A stretch of DNA of 64,000 nt from Butyrivibrio proteoclasticus P6B7 (GTDB taxonomy: Bacteria > Bacillota > Clostridia > Lachnospirales > Lachnospiraceae). Below, in pieces: positions 28,525-37,258 of this stretch. The position numbers and the translations under genes were made by a program. The notes under the pieces are model-generated. The model saw nothing but the letters and a program-made list of their open reading frames with translations, had not been told where the DNA came from and did no database searches. The stretch's first letter is position 1. Each line of letters starts with the position of its first letter. The DNA lies in NCBI RefSeq assembly GCF_000622085.1, contig NZ_JHWL01000019.1, positions 1 through 64,000 on the forward strand, given 5' to 3'.

Positions 28525-30615
28525 TCACTTGATATCAAGCCTAATATCGTCAGACTTATTCAGTGTCAGCAATATCCTATAAACTGGATGTTTCCAGGCA
28601 ATGGCGAGGCGTTCATCCTCAATCGGGTATTCTTGGATTTGAGCTTTGGTGACGCCGGTAACAGTGATGGTGCCTAGAGTTCCGACATTTACTACCACTT
28701 CAGCAGATTCGTTGCTACTTACTGCGGATTCATTCACCAGATTGGCACTATTATCGCTGACTATCTCTGGCTTCTCATAGGTCATGAGGCTCAAGAATGC
28801 GTCTGCGTCGCCGTCGTAGTGATCTCTTACCACAACGCCCTGGCCCTTAATGAGGCTGACTTCTCGGATGTAGCTGAGGATGCGGAAATCATCGTAGGCG
28901 CCGGCGATATCCATCTTAAGAGATGAGATTTCTTTTCCGTCATTAGTTGATCCATCCAGTGAATCACTGCCACCAGCACTTTCCACTCCCGTTCCAGTTC
29001 CCTCTGTGCTTTGCTTCACTCCGTTCCTACACAGGATGCATGTCACGTCCTTGGCTCCGTACTGGGCTCCGTCCTTCTCCATGATGAGAGCTGCGTTCTG
29101 GCCCCTATCGATGAAGGTTGGCAGATTGTGGAACTGGGACTGCATGGTCCAGATGTCATAACGCCTGTCGGAGAAGGTCTTGGCGGTATAAGTTCCTACG
29201 CCCAGGTCGATGATGAAGGGCTTTCCGTCTTTATAGATGGTAAAAGAGCCCACATCATTGTGATTGTGACTATCTCCGTTGTTACCTGCCTTGGTGGCCA
29301 GCACGAATCTGCTATCCCGGGCCACCATAAGTCCGATGCTATCAAGGAACACGTCCTCTGCGCCGGCTGAAACAGGCTTATATTCTTCAATCTCCTTCAT
29401 GGCAAAGGCCTGAAGAGCACGATAAAAGAGATTGATCTCATCATCTATTGCGCGCCCCTCAGAGAGGTCTGCCATCACATCCTTGGCTGCCAGTGACATA
29501 AGGGCAGAGTCTCCCACATACTTACCAAAGAGAAACTCCCTAGCGGTGCGCCTTCCGGGAAGGGCACTGCAGTCTGCAAAGTTAATATAGTAATCTCCAC
29601 AGGCGTGAACCTTAGAGATGTAGGTTGCTATGTTTTTGATAAGCTGCTCACTGTATATCTTATCGAATCCCAAAGAACTAGCAAGATCAATTCTACTGTC
29701 TAAACAGTTTGCACTATCACTTTCATTTCTAGCGTCACTGAGCTCTGACAGATCATTCACCACACCATCCTCAATAGCCCCACTCATAACTTCCAGGCAT
29801 CCAAAGAGGCAAAGCCCTGCATGGGAGTAGTACTGCGCACCCTCACTGCAGGCGCCGTCGTCGCCGTAGTCCTTAAGGAAGTAGTCGCAGGAAGCAGCAG
29901 CCTTCTGCAAATATTCTAATCTCTTTTCCTCAGAAAAATAGCTCTTTTCTCTGGTAAAGGCGCACAGAAGCACGTTCTGTACGCACCACACGGTCCAGTT
30001 GCACATAGGCTCATCGCCATTTCCCATCCACCAGAAATGCTGGGTCTCGTAAGGGGTAAAGATCCTCTCTCGTAGCCTATCGTTGACATAGCCTGAAATG
30101 TATGGGCTGATCTCGCTAAACACCGGCCTTAGCAGGTATTCAACAAAGGCCACAAAGGCTCCGCTCTCCGCATCAAAAAGATCTATGATGGGCCTTGTCA
30201 CATCGGGCATTGGCTCCTGCTCTTTGTCCCTTTCATAGCTTGTGTGGGGAGGCAGGCACCAGGTGGTCTCCTCCAGAATGAGGTACAGGCCATCCAGGAT
30301 ATCCTCCACAAATCTGCCCTTATTCTCCACGCACTCAGCCATCACCAGTTTTCCCAGCTTGCGCCTACGGGGGAAGTACTTGTCCTCAAACTTAACCCGG
30401 TTTCCGTTTTTCTTAAATTCTCTAAAGTCAGAAATAAGAAGAGCAGTCCAGGGTTCCTCCTTAGCACGCTCTCCTTGTTCTATCAGTAGCTTCTTATAAT
30501 CATCTGGAATTGCCTCCCAGGCCTTTCTATCGGAAATGTCTGGGATCCGGGTGTATAGCCCGCTGCCAGATGCTGTCTGCACGTATCTTTTAACAATATC
30601 TGCACTCTTATTCAT
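28525..30615 (-). CDS. Heparinase II/III-like polysaccharide lyase family protein, cytoplasmic
   Basis: About 696 residues. The C-terminal half carries the heparinase II/III signature GNNGDSHNHNDVGSFTIYKD, then FIIDLGVGTYTAKTF and SQFHNLPTFIDRGQNA. The N-terminal half is the usual alpha/alpha toroid with QHFWWMGNGDEPMCNWTVWC. Related proteins (PL12, PL15, PL21 and others) cleave uronate-containing chains by elimination. No signal peptide, so short imported oligomers are the likely substrate. The ATG at 30615 has GGAG 10 bases upstream; a TTG nine bases earlier is less likely. Exact substrate not deducible. Confidence 0.87.
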   Translation of the reverse strand: MNKSADIVKRYVQTASGSGLYTRIPDISDRKAWEAIPDDYKKLLIEQGERAKEEPWTALLISDFREFKKNGNRVKFEDKYFPRRRKLGKLVMAECVENKGRFVEDILDGLYLILEETTWCLPPHTSYERDKEQEPMPDVTRPIIDLFDAESGAFVAFVEYLLRPVFSEISPYISGYVNDRLRERIFTPYETQHFWWMGNGDEPMCNWTVWCVQNVLLCAFTREKSYFSEEKRLEYLQKAAASCDYFLKDYGDDGACSEGAQYYSHAGLCLFGCLEVMSGAIEDGVVNDLSELSDARNESDSANCLDSRIDLASSLGFDKIYSEQLIKNIATYISKVHACGDYYINFADCSALPGRRTAREFLFGKYVGDSALMSLAAKDVMADLSEGRAIDDEINLFYRALQAFAMKEIEEYKPVSAGAEDVFLDSIGLMVARDSRFVLATKAGNNGDSHNHNDVGSFTIYKDGKPFIIDLGVGTYTAKTFSDRRYDIWTMQSQFHNLPTFIDRGQNAALIMEKDGAQYGAKDVTCILCRNGVKQSTEGTGTGVESAGGSDSLDGSTNDGKEISSLKMDIAGAYDDFRILSYIREVSLIKGQGVVVRDHYDGDADAFLSLMTYEKPEIVSDNSANLVNESAVSSNESAEVVVNVGTLGTITVTGVTKAQIQEYPIEDERLAIAWKHPVYRILLTLNKSDDIRLDIK

Positions 30616-30630
30616 AGATAACAAGCTCCA

Positions 30631-31425
30631 TCACTCTTCAGCTTCTGTTCCGTAGACCTCGATCTGTGTCAGGGCTGGGAATGGACTTGGATCATCAGCC
30701 TTGATCAGTTCTCCAAGCTTAAGCCACCTGATTCCGCGCTTCTCGATGTGGAAAACATGGGGCTCTTCCACCTTCTTCTCCATTTCCACTATTTCTTTTG
30801 ACCCATCAGAAAATGTGAAGGTGCCCTTGATCCACCAGTTATCGTGGGGAAAATCCGCTCTTGTATAAAGAACTATCTGGTCGATATCCACTTCCCTGCC
30901 AAAGTCCAGGGTAAACTCAGCATCATCCTGTCTGTTGATGCCCCAGGATTCGTAGGGCCACTCTCCATGGGAAAGGGTGGCTATATTGCCGTCTATTGCG
31001 TTTCTTGCAGCAAACACAGCTTCTCCTCTGGTCTCCACGTTGGCTGAGGCATGTGGATAAACGCCGGTACCTTCGTGCTGATCAAAGGGGTTAAGAGCCA
31101 GATTCCTGTAGCCCTCCACTTCAAAGGAAAAGGCCTTTCTTATGGACACAACATGTCTGTTTCCAAAGAATGCCAGCGGATTGTAGCTGGTCTTTTTCTC
31201 ATAAAAAGGAACAGGAAACTCAACCGTATCCTGTTCGATAAGCACAAGGGCCGGATCAATGGCTGCGTCAACCTTGACCACATAGAATTCTCCAGGTGTA
31301 ATGCCGGAAAACTCTATAACATCGCCCTTTCTATATTCTCCATCCCAGGCAAGAACTACGGAATTCTCTCCCTCGTTCTGAGCCTTAGGCACATGATCCC
31401 AATCGTTAAATACTGTTATTTTCAT
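30631..31425 (-). CDS. Discoidin-like carbohydrate-binding protein
   Basis: 264 residues, no signal peptide. Residues ~110-260 look like a galactose-binding (F5/8 type C) domain: NLALNPFDQHEGTGVYPHAS, then AVFAARNAIDGN, ESWGINRQDDAEFTLDFG and IDQIVLYTRADFPHDNWW. The first ~100 residues form another small beta domain. It starts the glycan cluster and is followed 15 bases later by the heparinase-like gene. A stand-alone cytoplasmic carbohydrate-binding protein is unusual; it may be an accessory subunit of the adjacent enzymes. Confidence 0.75.
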   Translation of the reverse strand: MKITVFNDWDHVPKAQNEGENSVVLAWDGEYRKGDVIEFSGITPGEFYVVKVDAAIDPALVLIEQDTVEFPVPFYEKKTSYNPLAFFGNRHVVSIRKAFSFEVEGYRNLALNPFDQHEGTGVYPHASANVETRGEAVFAARNAIDGNIATLSHGEWPYESWGINRQDDAEFTLDFGREVDIDQIVLYTRADFPHDNWWIKGTFTFSDGSKEIVEMEKKVEEPHVFHIEKRGIRWLKLGELIKADDPSPFPALTQIEVYGTEAEE

Positions 31426-31504
31426 ACCTTGTCCCCGAATCGGTGTCGCACTGCTCTAACTCTGCGCTAACGAACACCTGTAATCTCAATTCCCGCAAAG
31501 TCTC

Positions 31505-32554
31505 TTATCTTGTGGATAAAAAGACATTCTCTCTGATAGCCGCTTCATCATCCGGATAAAGATCAAGATAATTGGCCATCATAGATGATGCTGTAGCGAA
31601 ATCGCCCATGTACTCATAGGCTGTGATCTCATTGAGCATAAGAGCCTGATTAAGCTCCTTATCATCAACGGCAATTCCCAGTTCAAAAGAAGAAATGGCG
31701 CCGTTATAGTCTCCCTGCTTGATCTGGCACATACCGAGCTGGTTGTAAACTCTGGCACTGGCCGGATTCTCACTTAAATAGGTCTTGTAAACGCTGACAG
31801 CGTAGTTGTAATCGCCCTGCTTCTCGCCTGTCATACCCAGCATCAGAACCACTGGCTCTTTTTCCTGATCTCTCTCATTCCTGGCAGCCTCAAGATAGCT
31901 CTGGGCCTCAGCGTTATTCCCCAGGTAAAAAGAAATCTGACCCTTCTCAAAGTTGGTCATATGACTGCTACCCTGATCCATTGCAGTCTGCAGGATCGAT
32001 GTAGCCTCTTCCTCATAGCCGTACTCAGCCAGAGACTTGTAAATCATGATGATCATGGTGTAATCCCTTGAATTAAGGGCTATTGCTTTAGAAAAATCTG
32101 ATTTGGCGCTGTCGTGATTGTCTGATGCCAATTCGCAGACGCCTCGTAAATAGAAGGCCTGGCTGTCCTTACCCTTAAGGCTCAGGATGGCATCGTAGAC
32201 TTCCTTAGCCTTCTCGTACTCGCCCAGGTTGTAGTAGGCCTCTGCCAGGTAATAGTTGGTGTCAAAGTCCATGTCGTCAACTATTCCCTCATCAGCAGCA
32301 AGAGAAGCCAGAAGCTCCGTTACAGCCTTCTGACTCTCGCCACTTCTAAGATATGCAATTCCGCGGCCTCTATGAATAAGACATGGGTCCTCGCCGTTCT
32401 TCTCAGCCTCATCGAAGCTTGAAAGAGCGTTTGTGTACTCATGACTTTCAATATATGCAAATCCTGAATCTATGTTGTGTCTTCCTGAAAGGCTCCCACA
32501 CCCCACAAGAAGCGCGGCCATAGCCACGATCAAAGCCGTTTGTCTTAATTTCAT
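31505..32554 (-). CDS. TPR-repeat lipoprotein
   Basis: 349 residues. A signal sequence ends with the lipobox LLVGC (Cys ~19), so it is anchored outside the membrane. TPR units fill the rest: AYIESHEYTNALSSFDEAEK, YLAEAYYNLGEYEKAKEVYD, YLRGVCELASDNHDSAKSDF, VYNQLGMCQIKQGDYNGAIS. Such proteins scaffold envelope complexes; the partner is unknown. It heads a run of minus-strand genes separate from the glycan cluster. GGGG precedes the ATG at a suitable distance. Confidence 0.85.
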   Translation of the reverse strand: MKLRQTALIVAMAALLVGCGSLSGRHNIDSGFAYIESHEYTNALSSFDEAEKNGEDPCLIHRGRGIAYLRSGESQKAVTELLASLAADEGIVDDMDFDTNYYLAEAYYNLGEYEKAKEVYDAILSLKGKDSQAFYLRGVCELASDNHDSAKSDFSKAIALNSRDYTMIIMIYKSLAEYGYEEEATSILQTAMDQGSSHMTNFEKGQISFYLGNNAEAQSYLEAARNERDQEKEPVVLMLGMTGEKQGDYNYAVSVYKTYLSENPASARVYNQLGMCQIKQGDYNGAISSFELGIAVDDKELNQALMLNEITAYEYMGDFATASSMMANYLDLYPDDEAAIRENVFLSTR

Positions 32555-32580
32555 ACCGTACTGTATCCCCCAACCAGTGA

Positions 32581-32955
32581 TCAGCCAAGGTAAGCAATTA
32601 CCTCAACTTCGCAAAGAACATTTCTTGGAAGCTGCTTAACAGCTACACAACTCCTTGCTGGCTTTCCTGTAAAATACTTCTCATATACTGCGTTAAATGC
32701 AGCAAAGTCGCTCATCTCAGCAAGGAAACATGTTGTCTTAACAACGTGCTCATAGTCTGTTCCTGCTGCCTTAAGGATTTCTCCAATATTTCTGCAAACT
32801 CTGTCTGCCTGATCTGTAATAGTTGTAGCGTCAATCTCTCCATCCTCAGGATTGATTGGAATCTGTCCTGATGCATAGAGGAAATCTCCTGCCTTAATTG
32901 CCTGTGAATAAGGTCCGATAGCTGCTGGTGCCTTGTCTGTTGAAATGTACTCCAT
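32581..32955 (-). CDS. ridA: RidA-family enamine/imine deaminase
   Basis: 124 residues of the YjgF/YER057c/UK114 family, normal length. The motif PAAIGPYSQAIKAGDFLYAS, the Arg in PARSCVAVKQLP and the final CEVEVIAYLG are all conserved. It hydrolyses reactive 2-aminoacrylate and related enamines made by PLP enzymes. A clear AAGGAGG lies before the ATG. Neighbours give no specific link. Confidence 0.95.
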   Translation of the reverse strand: MEYISTDKAPAAIGPYSQAIKAGDFLYASGQIPINPEDGEIDATTITDQADRVCRNIGEILKAAGTDYEHVVKTTCFLAEMSDFAAFNAVYEKYFTGKPARSCVAVKQLPRNVLCEVEVIAYLG

Positions 32956-32985
32956 AATGATGCCTCCTTAAATGTGATATATGGC

Positions 32986-33213
32986 TCAAAAAACTGCCGT
33001 TACGTAGAATCCCCTGTCGTTCTCCTCGACCTTCGTAACAACACCTTCTCTTTCTAGCATTCTCTCCCTGAATGGGTAATTACCTGACATTGCAAGGGAA
33101 GGATCAATTGTATAGTAGTAATTACTTGGAAGTACACCCTCGGTCACAGTGACCTTGTCTCCCTCGTGAAGAAGTCCCGGGCGCTCCATCTTAAAAACCA
33201 TCTCTCTAGACAT
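32986..33213 (-). CDS. Small protein of unknown function
   Basis: 75 residues, charged, no membrane segment: KMERPGLLHEGDKVTVTEGV then a tyrosine-rich LPSNYYYTIDPSL and a beta-like C-terminus (EGVVTKVEENDRGFYVTAVF). It looks like a small beta-barrel. It has a GAGGCGG ribosome site and lies between ridA and the SGNH gene in the same direction. Confidence 0.7.
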   Translation of the reverse strand: MSREMVFKMERPGLLHEGDKVTVTEGVLPSNYYYTIDPSLAMSGNYPFRERMLEREGVVTKVEENDRGFYVTAVF

Positions 33214-33244
33214 TTTACCACCGCCTCAAGTTAATATGTAGTAT

Positions 33245-34210
33245 TTACTTTACGATCGCATGCTGCAGTAGGAACTGATACCATCTATCATAGGATGCTG
33301 CCTTAAGATGAACACCATCAAAGGAAAGATCCGCGAGAAGATTGCCATTCTCGTCATCTACCGCCTCATTCATATCGATGTAGAATATAGTCTTGTTATC
33401 AGCCAGCTGAGAAAGCGCCTCATTACGGCTATTAATGTTGGCGTTGTTGAAGTGCTTATCATTCTCACTCTTATTCTCAGTAACATGCATGATTCCCTGA
33501 ATATAGATGATGGCATCTGGCTGAAGCTCTCTGATTCTGTCAATGACAGCCATGTAATCTTCAGCGTAGCTCTCTGGTGTGCCACCGCCTATCTCGTTAA
33601 GTCCAAGCATGATATAAATCTTGGCATACTGCTTCTCAGAAAGGGCCTGCTCAACGCTTATCTTACCTTCATCAGTCTTGATAAAAGGCTCAGTAAGCGA
33701 TTTGTATAAAGTAAGAGAAACCTTGGCATAGAAGGTTGCCCTTTCATCAAGCTCCTGGCAGTACTCAGAAAGTCCAACGGTTCTGGAATCTCCTATAAAC
33801 AGTGCATCACAAAAGTAATCAGGATCAACCTCAGTAAACTCATAGGTTCTATCTGCATCATTGCCTGATACATCGTTACCTGAGATATCATTGCCGGATA
33901 TGTCATTACCTGAAATGTCATTACCTGACACGCTTAGCTCTTCATTTGTTGTACTGTCAAAAGAACTGTCTACTGAAGCCTCAGCAACAGCACCAATTTC
34001 CTGCATATCTACAGGAGGGACCTGACTCCAGGGATATAATCCATCTCTGGCTCCCTTAAATACAAGAGAGAAATAAGGCGCAGTTCCAGGATCAAAGCCT
34101 TCTCTGGCATCTGCATAAACAGTTGTATCAAGACTATGCGCTAAAACCGATAATATAATTGTTGTAACAGCTGTGCCCACCAGCAGCGGACACGATCTTA
34201 ACCACTTCAT
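33245..34210 (-). CDS. Membrane-anchored SGNH/GDSL hydrolase with SGND repeats
   Basis: 321 residues. One N-terminal membrane anchor (LLVGTAVTTIILSVLAHSL). Residues ~95-115 are tandem SGNDI pentapeptides, encoded by 15-bp DNA repeats (about 33858-33935). The catalytic domain has the Ser block ALFIGDSRTVGL, an Asn block MLGLNEIGGG, and the DGVHL Asp-His near the C-terminus. It is followed 31 bp from its ATG by an upstream MBOAT gene, as in systems that add or remove O-acetyl groups on exported polysaccharides. It could be an acetyl transferase partner or an esterase. Confidence 0.85.
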   Translation of the reverse strand: MKWLRSCPLLVGTAVTTIILSVLAHSLDTTVYADAREGFDPGTAPYFSLVFKGARDGLYPWSQVPPVDMQEIGAVAEASVDSSFDSTTNEELSVSGNDISGNDISGNDISGNDVSGNDADRTYEFTEVDPDYFCDALFIGDSRTVGLSEYCQELDERATFYAKVSLTLYKSLTEPFIKTDEGKISVEQALSEKQYAKIYIMLGLNEIGGGTPESYAEDYMAVIDRIRELQPDAIIYIQGIMHVTENKSENDKHFNNANINSRNEALSQLADNKTIFYIDMNEAVDDENGNLLADLSFDGVHLKAASYDRWYQFLLQHAIVK

Positions 34211-34241
34211 TACTAATACTCTTTCTATAAATCAACCCACA

Positions 34242-35645
34242 TCAAAAACTAAAATACATAAACGGATTTCCTGCTGCGTTGGAAAGGCTGTAAACACTTA
34301 CCCAAAACAGAATGAACAGGAAAATCTTGGATAAAGGATGCTTTCTATGGGCATCCCAGAACTTATACACAGCAGGGATCATAAGAATAAAACCAACTGC
34401 CAGTAAGTACCAATATATGCTTACATTCTTCATGAAGTCTCCCTGATTAACAGAGGTTCCCTCACCAAAGAACGGAAACAGTCTCTTGAAATACGTTATC
34501 AAAAGATTGAAATCAGATATAGCAAAAATCACCCAGGTAAGTGGAATGATCACAAGAACATTGATTTTACCGATGACCTTGCCAAGAAACTTAGGAAGCT
34601 TAGCAAATACCAGGTATTTCTCAATAACAATCACAAGGAACAAAATCATGCCCCAAAGAATGAAATTGGCTGTGGTTCCATGCCAGATTCCTGTGATGAT
34701 CCATACTACAAACAAATTAAGGATAGTCCTAAAGGTACCCTTTCTGCTGCCTCCAAGAGGAATGTACACATAATCTCTAAACCATGAGCCTAAGGTTGCA
34801 TGCCATCTTCTGTAGAATTCAGAAATACTAAAGGATCCGTAAGGATGATCAAAGTTAACAATAAATGGGAACCCGATCATAACGCCTATTCCTGCTGCCA
34901 TGAGTGAATAGCCCCAGAAATCAAAGAAAAGTTCCATTGTGTAAGCATAGGCTCCAAGCCAAGCAAGCATGGTGGAAATACTCTCATATCCGATGGTTCC
35001 TACTTCCTTCCAGAGCATAGCCAGGTGGTCAGCAATAAGGACCTTCATTCCAAGGCCCACTGCAAAGTAGGAAAAACCATCCTCAAGCCTTTCAAGGGTC
35101 TTGATAAAAGGAGACTTCTCTTCCTTATCATCTAAGGAAAGCATCTCTACGCCCTCAAGTTCTTCCTGAAGAAGTTCATTCTTTTCATAATCTGAATAAC
35201 GCATGATAGGGCCAGATACAACCTGAGGGAACATGCAGAAGTATGCCGCTGTGTCCCTGAATGTAGGTTTTTCTTTTATCTGACCATTGTAAAGATCTGC
35301 CTGGAAAGCAATCATCTTAAAGGTAAAAAAGCTGATTCCTATAGGCATAAGACTACTGTCAACCACGTGTCCTAAGAACTTAAACTCCGCCAGCATAAGC
35401 GCGTCAATGGCCACAATAAAGAAAAGAAGGCCCTTTTTATGCAGCGTCATGGTTCCTGCAAACAGGTAGTTGACTACTACGGCTCCCACGAGAACCGGAA
35501 GCATCCTAAGATCACCAACGCCGTAAAAAACCAGACTTCCAATAAGCAAAGTCCAAGTCCTGTACTTCACTGGTGTTACATAGAATGCAATTAGAAAAAC
35601 AGGTAAAAACCTGAATATAAACACTAAATCCGAAAAATTAATCAT
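34242..35645 (-). CDS. MBOAT-family membrane O-acyltransferase (AlgI/DltB type)
   Basis: 467 residues with about ten hydrophobic segments. MBOAT signatures are ISFFTFKMIAFQADLY, FPQVVSGPIMRY, EFYRRWHATLGSWFRDYVYI, PLGGSRKG and the active-site His in IITGIWHGTTANFILWG. AlgI/DltB-like proteins move acetyl groups across the membrane onto polysaccharide. The following SGNH gene is a typical partner. It starts 18 bp after the zinc-ribbon TPR gene ends, so these genes are likely an operon. Confidence 0.93.
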   Translation of the reverse strand: MINFSDLVFIFRFLPVFLIAFYVTPVKYRTWTLLIGSLVFYGVGDLRMLPVLVGAVVVNYLFAGTMTLHKKGLLFFIVAIDALMLAEFKFLGHVVDSSLMPIGISFFTFKMIAFQADLYNGQIKEKPTFRDTAAYFCMFPQVVSGPIMRYSDYEKNELLQEELEGVEMLSLDDKEEKSPFIKTLERLEDGFSYFAVGLGMKVLIADHLAMLWKEVGTIGYESISTMLAWLGAYAYTMELFFDFWGYSLMAAGIGVMIGFPFIVNFDHPYGSFSISEFYRRWHATLGSWFRDYVYIPLGGSRKGTFRTILNLFVVWIITGIWHGTTANFILWGMILFLVIVIEKYLVFAKLPKFLGKVIGKINVLVIIPLTWVIFAISDFNLLITYFKRLFPFFGEGTSVNQGDFMKNVSIYWYLLAVGFILMIPAVYKFWDAHRKHPLSKIFLFILFWVSVYSLSNAAGNPFMYFSF

Positions 35646-35662
35646 TTCAAAAAAACTATTCC

Positions 35663-37081
35663 TTAATTGCCAGAATTATTGATCTCCGCCAATTTAACCT
35701 GAGCAGCCTGTGCGCTCTGTGTATTAGGAAAATCAGTAATTACTGCATCGTAAATCTCTTTTGCCTTGTCAAGATCACCACTACTGTAGTAAGAATTACC
35801 CAGATAATACAAGGTGTTAACGTTATTATTATCATACTGATAAGCCTTATTCAGGTTGGTGATAGCAACTTCATAATTCTCAGCCTTATAAGCTTCATAG
35901 CCTGTGTTGTAATAGCTTGTAGCCAGCTGAGGTCCTACATTAGACATAAGTGTATTGTAAAGATCTGTAAATTCTGGTGAAACATCATCACTAATTGCTG
36001 TAAGGTCAAGATTCTCAAGAGCCTTAGCCATTCCCTCTATATCTGAAGGAGTTGCCATGTAGATGTTAACTGCCTCCATAAGTGAATTCATGGCAGCTGA
36101 TGTACTATCTACGCCCTCATAATCTGTAACCTGGCTCTGAAGAGCCTCAATCTGAGCCTGAAGACCTGAGATCTTCTGCTCGTAATCGCCGATCTGGGCT
36201 GATTTGGAATCAGACTCCTCACTGATCTGAGAAATCTTCTCCTGATTATTGCTGGTAATGCTCTGAATCCTTTGAGGTAAGATAAGGAAACAGGAAGCAG
36301 CGATTCCCAGCACGATACCAAGAACAATACCCCAGATAGAGCTTGTCCTTGTAAGAACTGACTTCTTGACTGGCTGAATGATCATCTCATTGCCACTGTT
36401 ATATCTGATAATATCGTCGCTGTCTGAAGAAGCGATATCAGAAACAAGCTTACCGCTCTCTCCAGGAAGAAGCATGCTGTCTGCCTCCTTGAGATAGCGC
36501 TTAGCCATAACATTACCTGTATCAAGTTTAAGGACCTTCTGAGCCTCAATCTTGGCTCTGTCCCAGTTACCATTCTTAAGGTATAAAAGAGCAAGCAAAA
36601 GATGCGCTTTAATAAATCCTGAATTTAATGAAAGCACCTTCTTAAGCTGAATCACTGCCAGATCAAGGGAATCCTGCTGGCAATAATTGTATGCAATATT
36701 GAACTTCTTGATTGTCTGGTTGATATTCTCCAGCTGAGCAGGACTATTCCTGACCATATCCATATAATCGTCAGCAATATTCTTATCTGCCTGGAGATTC
36801 TTACTGATAACCCACTCAGAAAGAGCAGGAACAACATCACCAATCTCGAAATATACAAGACCCAAAAGGTTCCTTGCATCTATATTGTTCTTATTAAGTT
36901 TAAGGCTCTGTCTAAGTGAATTAACAGCGCCTGTCAAATCTCTTACTCCAGCCTTCTCAAGCCCCTCATTGTAGAATCTGTTAGAAAGAGCAACTAATTT
37001 CTTATAGGTCTTAACTGAAGCCCCACAAGAAGGACAAGTATCAGCTTTGGTAAGATCCGCACCACAGATGTAACACTTCAT
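35663..37081 (-). CDS. Zinc-ribbon and TPR membrane protein
   Basis: 472 residues from the ATG at 37081 (MKCYICGADL), 1 base after the stop of the small upstream gene. Residues 1-21 form a zinc ribbon (CYICG ... CPSCG). Cytoplasmic TPRs follow (~30-200). One membrane helix lies near 255-275 (GIVLGIVLGIAASCFLIL). Then a coiled coil (ISEESDSKSAQIGDYEQKIS) and extracytoplasmic TPRs (YYNTGYEAYKAENYEVAITN) end the chain. TPRs on both sides suggest a scaffold across the membrane. Role unknown. Confidence 0.82.
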   Translation of the reverse strand: MKCYICGADLTKADTCPSCGASVKTYKKLVALSNRFYNEGLEKAGVRDLTGAVNSLRQSLKLNKNNIDARNLLGLVYFEIGDVVPALSEWVISKNLQADKNIADDYMDMVRNSPAQLENINQTIKKFNIAYNYCQQDSLDLAVIQLKKVLSLNSGFIKAHLLLALLYLKNGNWDRAKIEAQKVLKLDTGNVMAKRYLKEADSMLLPGESGKLVSDIASSDSDDIIRYNSGNEMIIQPVKKSVLTRTSSIWGIVLGIVLGIAASCFLILPQRIQSITSNNQEKISQISEESDSKSAQIGDYEQKISGLQAQIEALQSQVTDYEGVDSTSAAMNSLMEAVNIYMATPSDIEGMAKALENLDLTAISDDVSPEFTDLYNTLMSNVGPQLATSYYNTGYEAYKAENYEVAITNLNKAYQYDNNNVNTLYYLGNSYYSSGDLDKAKEIYDAVITDFPNTQSAQAAQVKLAEINNSGN

Positions 37082-37082
37082 C

Positions 37083-37247
37083 TTACTTTGTCCTCTTACT
37101 ATTATCAGCTTCGTGACCGGCATCCTTAAGGATTCTTACAAGGACATCAGACATATCATCGAGATCCTGTCCGTAAATGATGTCCTCGGCATCCTCTATC
37201 TCAAGACTAGGCTTAAACTTCTTAAGTTCTTCCTCAAAGTTAATCAT
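37083..37247 (-). CDS. Small acidic protein (54 residues)
   Basis: An open frame of 54 codons starts ATG (MINFEEELKKFKPSLEIED) with AGGTAGGG just upstream and ends TAA one base before the next gene's ATG. The tight fit between folC (stop at 37259) and the zinc-ribbon gene, the acidic helical composition (AEDIIYGQDLDDMSDVLVRI) and the ribosome site support a real gene. Function unknown. Confidence 0.7.
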   Translation of the reverse strand: MINFEEELKKFKPSLEIEDAEDIIYGQDLDDMSDVLVRILKDAGHEADNSKRTK

Positions 37248-37258
37248 ACCCTACCTCG

